Assembly: GCA_032622095.1 (NCBI GenBank) | Contig: CP136061.1 | Location: 117,438,754 to 117,502,753 of the forward strand | Direction of reading: 5' to 3' | Source: Siphonodentalium dalli | Lineage: Eukaryota; Mollusca; Scaphopoda; Gadilida; Siphonodentaliidae | DNA length: 64,000 nucleotides | In this document: positions 48,118-57,599 of the stretch, piece after piece | Position numbering within the stretch: the first letter of the stretch is position 1 | Layout of the letters: each line of letters starts with the position of its first letter | Program-made: the position numbers and the translations under genes | Notes under the pieces: model-generated | Told to the model about the DNA's origin: nothing | Database searches by the model: none | What the model saw: only the letters and a program-made list of their open reading frames with translations

Positions 48118-48810
48118 TGGTGACACATTTTCGATTTACAGAAGAGACAAAACATTATCCAAGTTCGAAGCTGTTGGAGTCTATTCTTAGGACGCTTACG
48201 CTTAGTAGGGAATCGCGCAGAATAATCGGTAGCCGTCCAGAACCTTTCATACTGAACTGTCAGATAACAATTTACCAAGTTATGACCAGTTGGAGTCTAC
48301 TCTTGTGACGTTTGCGCTTAGTAGGGGTCGCGCTGTTTTAAATATTATGTTTGGTTCTCGAACTAAAGAATCGGCACGGTGCAGAACCTTTCGAACTGAA
48401 TTAATGAACACAATAGTATCCCAGTTCGAGTCTACTCTTAGGACGCTTACACTTACATGGAGTAGGGAATCCCGCTATTTTAAATATTTTGTTTTGTTCT
48501 CGAACTGAATAATCAGTAGGCGTCCAGAACCGTTCGAACTGAGCTAAATGGCGTTAATCCACATAGACAATAATACTTGAATATTATATCCATATCTCGT
48601 ACACGAAGCACCTTATGGAAGAGAAATTAAAGTTAATGATTCATAACGTTCGTCATCAAGAAGTATGAACGTTTTGTTGTGTGACGAGTCCGTCACCAGG
48701 TCATGCGATGAGTTGTGCTGTTATCGCCCATCCAATGCACTCCCCTCATCAATTATGGCGTCGCAATCTGCTGACGAACCCACCTAAGGAAAAAACTGGC
48801 TACGCCCATG
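48118..48810 (+). repeat. Dispersed repeat of about 700 bp, copy 2
   Basis: Same-orientation copy of 7764-8485, sharing the GTGACACATTTTCGATTTAC start, internal sub-repeats with GTCTACTCTTATGACG, the TTCATAACGTTCGTCATCAAG block and the ACTGGCTACGCCCA end. Small indels separate the two. The 5' flank at 47855-48117 holds neither gene nor LTR signal that I can recognise. Confidence 0.85.
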
Positions 48811-48859
48811 CAGGGAACCTTAGAAAGTCGACGAAATACCACAGGGAATATATTTCTTA

Positions 48860-49101
48860 GTTATTACCTGTTCCTTACTAATGGACTTCACTGCAGGTGA
48901 AGGTCCGATTTCGCAATTTCACGATTTTAGTGACTTTGTGAGCGATTTTACTTTGTGTCGCTTACAACCATGGAATTTCTCCCGGGTAATTAATTCGATG
49001 TTTATTGCGATATCGGCTCACAAAATTCAAAGAAAAGCATCAAATTTCGATTTGGGACCTTGACCTACAGTGAAGTACATTATAAAGGAACAATTAACAA
49101 C
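48860..49101. mobile_element. MITE-like element with about 50-bp inverted ends
   Basis: The left end (TGTTCCTTACTAATGGACTT, CACTGCAGGTGAAGGTCC) is the reverse complement of the right end (GGACCTTGACCTACAGTG, AAGTACATTATAAAGGAACA) with a few mismatches. A diverged relative lies at 57360-57575 and an end-like fragment at about 1930-1985. No target duplication is certain and no transposase is present. Confidence 0.6.
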
Positions 49102-49565
49102 CAAGGTGGCGTTTACACATAGCCGGTTAGCGATCTAAGCGGCGAACCCGTTAACCGGCGAAAGTTACTGCAGACTGTTTACACATTGCCGGCGAAGATA
49201 CGCATATATTCCTTTGTCTCCTATGCTTGTTAATAGTTTCCCATTTAGTTCTCACCAAACTGCAATATGATATTGCTATACACATGTAAATTCTAGCCGC
49301 TTCCTTTTAGAGGTATGATTGGGCAGTATAGTGAAGTGAAACATTTTAGAAATGGAAATGCTGAAATTATTAATATCCACCTCGAATCTTCAGGTATTGC
49401 TATTGGTAATTTTAAAGATATTTAAACAACATTGTTAAAGGTCTGTTTGAATTCATACACAATCTGTGAAGTGAGTGTCGCGCCAAAAGCATGGTTATGG
49501 TCAGTTTTGAGATATTTTCGTCGCATACATCTACAAATTGGTGTCTAATCATTCGGATTGGATTA

Positions 49566-50179
49566 TCTATTATATATTTTGGAAGATCTGTGTGTGTGTC
49601 TGTGTGTGTGTGTGTGTGATCGCGATGGACTCGAAAACGGCCGAACCGATTTCGATGAAACTTGGTATGTGGGGGTATTTTCGGCCGGGAACCGGCATGG
49701 GCCTATTAATTTGTCCGTGCGACGTGCCCTTGACCTTGAAATCGGGTCATTTCAAGGTCAAATGCCCGAATATCACGGGATTTCGATGAAACTTGGTATG
49801 TGGGGGTACTTGCTTATGGCGAGTCTCATAAGCATGTTCATTTGCCCGTGCAACGTGACATTGACCTTGAAATCGGGTAACTTCTAGGTCAAATCGTCAA
49901 TTTTGATGGGATTTCGACGAAATTTGATACGTGGGGTTACTTTTGTCCACTGATTGTTTTGGACGGGTCCAATCGTGACCCCGACAAGACCGTGACCTTC
50001 AAAATGATCAATTCAAGGTCAAATCGGGTAAAACCGGATGGATTTCGACGGGCACGTTTGTCGGGTACATTTGTCCGGGCAGTGTTTTTGGACTGGTCAA
50101 ATCGTGACCCCACTTGACCTTGACCTTCAAAATGGACAATTCAAGGTCAAAGCCCGGACGAAGTCGGGTCACATTCTAG
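49566..50179 (+). mobile_element. Helitron-like element, copy E
   Basis: It begins TCTATTATATATTTTGGAAG after an A (49565), followed by a GT-rich tract, modules with GATTTCGATGAAACTTGGTA, and the terminal hairpin CCCGGACGAAGTCGGG, ending CATTCTAG. The 614-bp copy is followed immediately by copy F. Long apparent open frames here come from the modular repeats. Confidence 0.85.
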
Positions 50180-50886
50180 TCTATTATATATTTTGGAAGA
50201 TCTGTCAGTGTGTCTGTGTGTGTGTTCGCGACGAACTCGAAAACGGCCGACCCGATTTCGATGAAACTTGGTATGTGGGGTGTTTTCGGCCGGGAACGGG
50301 CATAGGCCTATTAATTTGCCCGCGCGACGTGACCTTGACCTTGAAATATGGTCATTTCAAGGTCAAACGCCAGAATATCACGGGATTTCGATGAAACTTG
50401 GTATGTGGGGGTATCTTCGGCCGGGGAGGGGCATAAGCCGATTAATTTGCTCGTGCGACGTGACCTTGACCTTGAAATCGGGTCATTTCAAGGTGTAACG
50501 CCCGAATATCACGGGATTTCGATGAAACTTGGTATGTGGGGGTACATTCGTACGGGGAGTCTCATAAGCATATTTGCCCGTGCGACGTGACCTTGACCTT
50601 GAAATCGGGTCAATTCAAGGTCAAATCGCCAATTTTGATGGGATTTCGACGAAATTGATACATGGGGTTACTGTTGTCCACTGTGTGTTTTGGACGGGTC
50701 ATACGTGACCCCGACCTCACCTTGACCTTCAAAATGATCAATTCGGGTAAAACCGGATGGATTTCGACCGGCACGTTTGTCGGGTACTTTTGTCCGGGCA
50801 GTGTTTTGGACTGGTCAAATCGTGACCCCACTTGACCTTCAAAATGGACAAGGTCAAAGCCCGGACGAAGTCGGGTCACCTTCTAG
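50180..50886 (+). mobile_element. Helitron-like element, copy F
   Basis: It starts TCTATTATATATTTTGG at the last base of copy E with no spacer and ends ACCTTCTAG before a T (50887). It has four modules, one more than copy E. With E it forms a head-to-tail dimer in an A/T site. Confidence 0.85.
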
Positions 50887-51059
50887 TATATTATATATAT
50901 ATAACTTTCAACATTGCGACTCAAATGTGACACGTTTTCCGTTTGCACATTATAAAATAACATATGTTTTTCATTTAGTTGGGCGTTCACCATGTCCATG
51001 TATACAGGGCCGTGGCGATGGGGGGGGTGTCTCATCTCAACTTTAATCAAAATATTCAA

Positions 51060-51330
51060 AAGCTGGAAATTTCAAACCTGACACATTAGTTGGAAATTTG
51101 ACATCAACAATATGTTGAAATTGTTCTCGTAGTTTGATTTTCCAACAATTTATTAGTGGGGATTTTGTAGACCAACGTTTGCTCATATTTTGGCCAAATT
51201 ATTGGACTGAAATGGCCATCAGTTGGAAATTATCCAACCTTAGAGGTGTGTCACGTTTGGAAAATGTCCAACAATTGAAAATGTTAAGGCAAGTCTGGAT
51301 GCTAGGATTTTGCAAATTTCAGGGTTCAGA
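51060..51330 (+). repeat. Dispersed repeat related to 31488-31710
   Basis: GTTGGAAATTTGACATCAAC, TTTGATTTTCCAACAATT, CCAACCTTAGAGGTGTGTCA and GTCTGGATGCTAGGATTT match the 31.5-kb copy in inverse and, weakly, 21390-21470. It is non-coding. The 51331-52100 interval beyond is unassigned. Confidence 0.5.
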
Positions 51331-52109
51331 TTTCAAAAATTTCTCACACCGGGCCATAACCATGGTCGGTCCGATAATATTATGTCTTGATCCCGCCCTC
51401 GTGGTCAGTCAACCAACTATCTAATTTAACTGAATCAAATCAGGGTTCAAGTTGCTTGACGTCAGACCCCTATACATGTTAGGATTGGGCAGGTTTGGAC
51501 ACAGGTTCAGATCTAAAGGAAATCGTTCAATACGGGGATTAATTTGAGTGGAAATTTAGATTAAAGCCCAAGGGGTGTGCAAATGGAATTACGCGAACTT
51601 GTGAGTTTGGTAAGATTCAAGATTGGGGCAGTTGGAAATTCCAAATATGAACAGTAACACGCATCAAAATCAGCCCCTCTAGACCCGTCCCTGTATATAT
51701 ATGCCCACGACGCACTCAGCGTGGACTATACATGTTCAACATTAGATTGTTGAACTAATTGTCCATAACGCTTGAATCCATTGAAACGTGCCATGCCGTT
51801 TCTTTCATATATATATGAACATACATTACATCAACACGCACATTGACGGCGTGACACCAAATAAAGATCTAACTTAAATGCAGAGCGAATCAGAGCGAAC
51901 TAGAATTTATGGGACAAGTTGCTTGTATTGAATAATTTAATCCAGAAAATTAAAAGCGGATAGCTGCATATCCGGATAGCTGTCATTCTTACCCGGCTAA
52001 GTATAAACACTCTATTGTTATCACTAACCGACTAAAGCGGATAGGATCTTAGTCGGCTAATGCATAAACACCCCTCAAGAAATATATTCCCCACGTTAAT
52101 TTTTCGCCT

Positions 52110-52206
52110 TTATAAGGTTCCCTGTCAATACTTCAGAAAGTTCCTAGGTATTGTACTGGTGGAATATGATCTATGTGTGTGTTAGCCAGATTAGAGATTC
52201 GTGGCA
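52110..52206 (+). repeat. Inverted-repeat partner of 57248-57345
   Basis: TTTATAAGGTTCCCTGTCAA, TACTTCAGAAAGTTCC, GTACTGGTGGAATATGATCT and AGAGATTCGTGGC are the reverse complement of the segment just after the EGF-like exon. Together the two copies enclose 5 kb. Confidence 0.7.
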
Positions 52207-52460
52207 TGATCTATGAGTGACTTCGAGATCGGCTGCAGCTTCGGTCACAACCGATATCGGAAAAAAAGTCTGCGCATGTCCATATCCGAGGAATCTCGAA
52301 CGACTATGACCGCGGCTGCAGTCACAACGAATATCACTTTCAGTATCCAATACAAACAACATGAATTCCCTGTAATTTAATCATCGAATTTGAGGGTCTG
52401 GTATCATATATAGGGTTATCTGTTGATCAGACCCAATGCTGTATGTTTTATACTTTGAGA

Positions 52461-53096
52461 TCATTTATTATATATTTTGGAAGATCTGTCTGTGTGTGTG
52501 TCTGTATGTCTGTAATCGATGGACTCGAAAACGGCCGAGACGATTTCGATGAAACTTGGTATGTGGGGGTATTTTCGGCCGGGGAGTGACATGGGCCTAT
52601 TAATTTGCCCGTGCGACGTGACCTTGATCTTGAAATCAATTCAAGGTCAAACGCCCTAATATCACGGGATTTCGATGAAACTTTGTATGTTGGGGTACTT
52701 TCGTATGGGGAGTCTCATAAGCATATTCATTTGCCCGTGCGACGTAACCTTGGCCTTGAAATCGGGTCAATTCAAGGTCAAATCGCGAATTTTGATGGGA
52801 TTTCGACGAAATTTCATACGTGGGGTTACTTTTGTCCACTGAGTGTTTTGGACGGGTCGAGTCGTGACCCCGACCTGACCTTGACCTTCAAAATAATCAA
52901 TTCGAGGTCAAATCGGGTAAAACCGGATGGATTTCGACGGGCACGTTTGTCGGGTACTTTTCGACGGGCACGTTTGTCGGGTACTTTTGTCCGGGCAGTG
53001 TTTTGGACTGGTCAAATCGTGACCCCACTTGACCTTGACCTTCAAAAAATGGACAATTCAAGGTCAAAGCCCGGACGAAGTCGGGTTACCTTCTAG
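52461..53096 (+). mobile_element. Helitron-like element, copy G (single)
   Basis: It begins TCATTTATTATATATTTTGG after A (52460) and ends CGGGTTACCTTCTAG before T (53097). The 3' hairpin is intact. A short direct duplication (TTTCGACGGGCACGTTTGTCG) is present near 52935-52985. It is the only solitary copy of the family in the window. Confidence 0.8.
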
Positions 53097-53584
53097 TTAT
53101 ATATAAATAAGCATTATTAGTTTATATAGGCCTAGGCGTGTATACACGATCGGTTATATGGCCTAGTCATATAAAAACAACATCGACATTCGGAATTAAC
53201 TATAAACTCCAACTTTCCAAAAATAGTTTCATAAAATTAGATAGATAAGTGTTTTCCTAAAACAACCATCGAACCCAAAGATAAAAATCTACACGTATCA
53301 ACGACATATAATTTTTTTCATTCATTCAATCATTGTCCGCCTTTTTCATTTATTCAGTGGCCGCCATTTTGGAGTTGATCGGTAGTACGGATTCTCGCAA
53401 CCAGGAAATGGTGGAAATAACGTGTCACATATCCTGGTCATGGTAACTTCGAGGTCCCAAATCCGGCTATGATTAGCTGCGACCGATCTCGAAGTCACTC
53501 TATATATGTCCCAGAAAGACGCATTGAAGTCATAAGAAACACAACCTTGGATCATAAACAAACAACAGCCATGTGCACGGCATA

Positions 53585-53690
53585 GAACAGAAAAGAGCGT
53601 TCCGTGTTAGTCTAATCCTGATATGGTAGCAATAAAGCGCGTTTTTTCACTTTTGTGCGAAAAATTTGAAACAGCTGGAAAATGGCTGTG
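53585..53690 (+). repeat. AAAGAGCGTT-pair element, isolated copy
   Basis: AAAAGAGCGTTCCGTGTTAG, TCCTGATATGG, AGCAATAAAGCGCGTTTTT, CACTTTTGTGCGAAAAATTT and GAAACAGCTGGAAAA match 28165-28260 and the inverted 14880-15000. This isolated copy shows that about 100 bp move or are conserved as a unit. A poly-G run follows. Confidence 0.7.
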
Positions 53691-54201
53691 ATCATCGAGG
53701 GGGGGGGGGGGGTCGTGAGAAAATTTACACATACAGGGCCCAAAAAATATTTACAGCCTTTTTGCTACCCACCCACCCTTTTTTGTGCAAAAAAAATATT
53801 TTTTTCCGCCTGATTTTTTTGGACCCACCCCCTAAAATAAGAAACAAATCATTTTAAATCTATTCAAGAACAAATCAAACAGAATCAAAGGTAAGTTTTA
53901 AATTGGTCCGTTTCTGGCAGATTCCAAGTTTTCAAACAATTGAAAAACTTGTCAACGGTTATGATGTTGTTTTCGACATTGAAAAATACATTTTGAAATA
54001 AAAAGTGTTTTATTCTACAGTATGCACATATATTGTGAGGTAATATTTATAGTGCCAATAAGCCAACATTGTGCTTAATTTTTACATAAATAGTCCAGTT
54101 ACTAATTAATGACTCCTTCACTGTTGTTCCCAAAAAGGTACCACCAACCATCATATCAGAACACCTTATAGCCATACCTTCAATGACAGTTATATAGTAT
54201 A

Positions 54202-54937
54202 CTAGAAGGTGACCCGAATTCGTCCGGGCTTTGACCTTGAATTGTCCAGTTTGAAGGTCAAGGTCAAGTGGGTTCACGATTTGACCAGTCCAAAACACTG
54301 CCCGGACAAAAGTACCCGACAAACGTGCCCGTCGAAATCCATCCGGTTTTACCCGATTTGACCTTGAATTGATCATTTTGAAGGTCAATGTCTAGTCGGG
54401 GTCACGATTGGACCCGTCCAAAACAATCAGTGGACAAAAGTAACCCCACGTATCAAATTTCGTCGAAATCCCATCAAAATTGGCGATTTTACCTTGAAGT
54501 TATCCGATTTAAAGGTCAAGGTCACGTCGCACGGGCAAATGAATATGCTTATGAGACTCGCCATAAGAAAGTACCCCCACATACCAAGTTTCATCGAAAT
54601 CCCGTGATATTCGGGCGTTTGACCTTGAAATGACCCGATTTCAAGGTCAATGTCACGTCACACGGGCAAATTAATAGGTTTATGCCACTCCCGGACCGAA
54701 GGTATCCCCACATACCAAGTTTCATCGAAATCCCGTGATATTCGGGCGTTTGACCTTGAAATTACCCGATTTCAAGGTCAAGGTCACGTCGCACGGGCAA
54801 ATTAATAGGCCTATGCCACTTCCTCGCCGAAAATACCCCCACATACCAAGTTTCATCGAAATCGGATCGCCCGTTTTCGAGTTCATCGCGAACACACACA
54901 CAGACACACAGACAGATCTTCCAAAATATATAATAGA
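54202..54937 (-). mobile_element. Helitron-like element, copy H
   Basis: The CTAG end (54202-54205) lies after A (54201). The terminal hairpin is slightly changed (CCCGAATTCGTCCGGG on the plus strand). It has five modules and a short CA tract, and is followed directly by copy I. Confidence 0.85.
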
Positions 54938-55558
54938 CTAGAAGGTGACCCGACTTCGTCCGGGCTTTGACCTTGAATTGTCCATTTTGAAGGTCAAGGT
55001 CAAGTGGGGTCACGATTTGACCATTCCAAAACACCCAGTGGACAAAAGTAACCCTATGTATAAAATTTCGTCGAAATCCCATCAAAATTGGCGATTTGAC
55101 CTTGAATTGACCCGATGTCAAGGTCAAGGTCACGTCGCACGGGCAAATGAATATGCTTATGAGACTCTCCATACGAAAGGACCCCCACATACCAAGTTTC
55201 ATCGAAATCCCGTGATATTCGGGCGTTTGACCTCGAAATGACCCGATTTCAAGGTCAAGGTCACGTCGCACGGGAAATTAATAGGCCTATGTCACTCCCC
55301 GGCCGAACGTATCCCCACATACCAAGTTTCATCGAAATCCCGTGATATTCGGGCGTTTGACCTTGAAATGACCCGATTTCAAGGTCAAGGTCACGTCGCA
55401 CGGACAAATTAATAGGCCCATGCCACCCCACGGCCGAAAATACCCCCACATACCAAGTTTCATCGAAATCGGGTCGACCGTTTTCGAGTTCATCGCGAAC
55501 ACACACACACACACAGACACACAGACACACAGACAGATCTTCCAAAATATATAATAGA
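54938..55558 (-). mobile_element. Helitron-like element, copy I
   Basis: Modular type with standard TC and CTAG ends and the CCCGACTTCGTCCGGG hairpin. The minus-strand open frame of 169 residues at 54762-55271 spans copies H and I and follows the repeat periodicity, so it is not a gene. Confidence 0.85.
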
Positions 55559-56269
55559 CTAGAAGGTGACCCGACTTCGTCCGGGCTATTCAAAAACCAA
55601 ATTTCAAGTCGATAGCTCCACCCGTTTCCGAGATCTGGTCTGCGCATGCGCGAAGCTTGCGTCGCACGGGCTCGGCGACCCGATAAAATTCGTATCCGGG
55701 GCAAGATACATTCACATACCAAATTTCAAGTCGATAGCTCCACCCGTTTCCGAGATATATAGCCCAATGTCATTTGCGGATACCTCGGCCGGTGATGAGT
55801 TAACGCGACATCGGCCGGTTAAGAGTTAACGCGATCACGTCACGATCTGTTGATGGCGTAATATATTTACGCAATGTTTTTCGATGAGCGAAGCATGGTC
55901 CTGCGTTCTTCCCGATAATTAAGGTAGAAACTTTAAACGTACACAGGCGTGTGATACATCATTGGAAAGATGAAGCGCCACAGATTCTAACCGTGCAAAT
56001 TATATGACTGGCAATTTATTATTCGCGCTATATCGAATCGATTTGTGAGCACCGAACTGAAATATATTAGCGCAAAACGGCGTAAAAACAGATTTGACCT
56101 CGGCACGTGAAAAGTTGAGCTCGGATCTGAAAATTAGTAGGCCTATGCCCGTTCCCGACAGAAAATACCCCCACATACCAAGTTTCATCGAAATCGGGTC
56201 GGCCGTTATCGAGTCCATCGCGAACACACACACACACACACACAGATCTTTCAAAAAATATATAATAGA
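55559..56269 (-). mobile_element. Helitron-like element, copy J (variant core)
   Basis: After the CTAG end and hairpin, its core has two CAAATTTCAAGTCGATAGCT modules, absent elsewhere, then a segment with TCGGCCGGTTAAGAGTTAAC and TATTCGCGCTATATCGAATC that is a diverged form of the B/C core. It ends TCTATTATATATTTTTTGAA (minus strand) with T at 56270. Confidence 0.85.
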
Positions 56270-56509
56270 TAAGTATCACTCTTTGGAGCCAAATAAACAG
56301 GCTGGCATGTTTATTTTTTAATTCGAGGTATTTTGTTGGCCAGCACTCTGCAGCACTAGTATTATTTGGTCATTAGACATGCCAGAGTGAAAATGCCAGC
56401 ATTATCAGGCACTATTCAATATTAATTTGAGGTGAAATGCAAACAAACCAGCACTCCTATTCAGTCATCACTTTTATTTGGCACCAGAGAGTGCTTTATC
56501 TTATACCTA

Positions 56510-56900
56510 CATATGTTCTTAAGTGTTGGTTAAGGTCATAATCTATGTTAGAACACATTTATTAGTGAAAACAACTTAAAACAATGTCCATAATGTGGGT
56601 TGAAAAAAATTTGCACAAACAATTTTTGTTCAGGCCTCTGAGATGCACCCACCCCGCCCGGTACAGGTATGTTTTTGGAAGATCTCCCCTGTATTACTGA
56701 TATATTATACCTACCCTGTTCATAAGTGTCTGTAAAGGCCATAACCTGCCTTAGAACACAGTTGAATATATTTGAAAACAACTTAAAACAAGGGCAAAAA
56801 TGTGAATAGAAAAACATTAGCACAAATTCATTTTTTCGGACCCACCCACCCCGGCCCTGTATGATAAAACTTTTGTGCGACACCCCCCCCCCCCCCCCAC
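56510..56900. repeat. Tandem duplication (about 190 bp) and poly-C tract
   Basis: Two units share TTAGAACACA, AAAACAACTTAAAACAA, GCACAAA, a CACCCACCCCG(G/C)CC block and TATGTTCTTAAGTG / TGTTCATAAGTG. The second ends in a run of C at about 56881-56899. A related AAATTTACACATACAGGGCC sequence lies at 53715-53760. The 120-residue minus frame through it is not credible. Confidence 0.75.
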
Positions 56901-57115
56901 CGGTGATCATGTCGAATATTTTTCATAGCATATGAAGCCGGTATACATGTAACAATATTTTGTGCAACTTTGGCGGCTCAAATAAGCCATGCATGTCCGT
57001 TTAACATGTATTCAATGTTGAGTTTTCGCAAACATGTATGTGAGGCTGAATGTCGGCTTGGCCGGGTTGGAATGTAATACATGTATGTGTGTATCAGACG
57101 TCCGTTATTTTCCAG

Positions 57116-57221
57116 GAGGTCTCTGAACCATGCTTCGGTGGTTCATGCAAGAACGGCTCGTTGTGTTTGCCATCAGAAACAGCTTACAGCGGGCACAGAT
57201 GCATTGGATTGGACAGCTCAG
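57116..57221 (+). CDS. EGF-like exon, probably of the PAN-domain gene
   Basis: The exon is bounded by TTATTTTCCAG|GAGGTC and CTCAG|GTATGT, good acceptor and donor sites. It encodes 35 residues with four cysteines (EPCFGGSCKNGSLCLP and later GHRC). The P-C-x4-C-x-N-G-x2-C pattern is the N-terminal half of an EGF-like domain, although the usual Gly-Gly before the third Cys is G-S. It starts in phase 0, matching the phase-0 end of the 35460-35771 exon on the same strand, and ends in phase 1, so another exon must follow. PAN plus EGF is a common combination in invertebrate secreted proteins. The 21-kb gap makes linkage an inference, and an intermediate exon could have been missed. Confidence 0.6.
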
Positions 57222-57247
57222 GTATGTCAGTTGTGGTAGTATATCAT

Positions 57248-57345
57248 GCCACGAATCTCTACTCTAACTAACGCCCGTAGAGATCATATTCCACCAGTAC
57301 AAAACCTGGGAACTTTTTGAAGTTTTGACAGGGAACATTATAAAT
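57248..57345 (-). repeat. Inverted-repeat partner of 52110-52206
   Basis: GCCACGAATCTCTA, AGATCATATTCCACCAGTAC, GGGAACTTTTTGAAG and TTTTGACAGGGAAC are the reverse complement of the 52-kb copy. It starts about 25 bases after the EGF exon donor. Confidence 0.7.
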
Positions 57346-57359
57346 CTAAACAATGACTC

Positions 57360-57575
57360 TGGTAATATATTGCTTAGTTATTGTCGGTTACTTAATAATG
57401 TACTTCACTGTAGGTGAAGGTCCCAACTCGAAATTGCACCATTTAAGTGACTCTGTGAGCGATTTTATTTTGCATTGCTTACAATTATGGAATGTTCCTG
57501 GGTAATTAATTCAATGTTTATTGCGATATATTTACATCAATTTTCAACAATTAAGGCCTCACGTGCCTTTAACAC
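57360..57575 (+). repeat. Diverged relative of the 48860-49101 MITE
   Basis: Shares TTAGTTATT, TGTACTTCACTGTAGGTGAA, GTGACTCTGTGAGCGATTTT, GGGTAATTAATTCAATG and TTTATTGCGATAT in the same order, then CAATTAAGGCCTCACGTGCC, which also resembles 575-597. The right inverted end is missing. Confidence 0.6.
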
Positions 57576-57599
57576 AAAATCGTGATTGGCCAGACTAAA

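Noticed and set aside
40653-55722. Many 60-170-codon frames with KLGMWGYF or SFIEIGSAVFES peptides
   Set aside because: All follow the module periodicity of the Helitron-like elements on either strand. They have no start context and change frame between copies.
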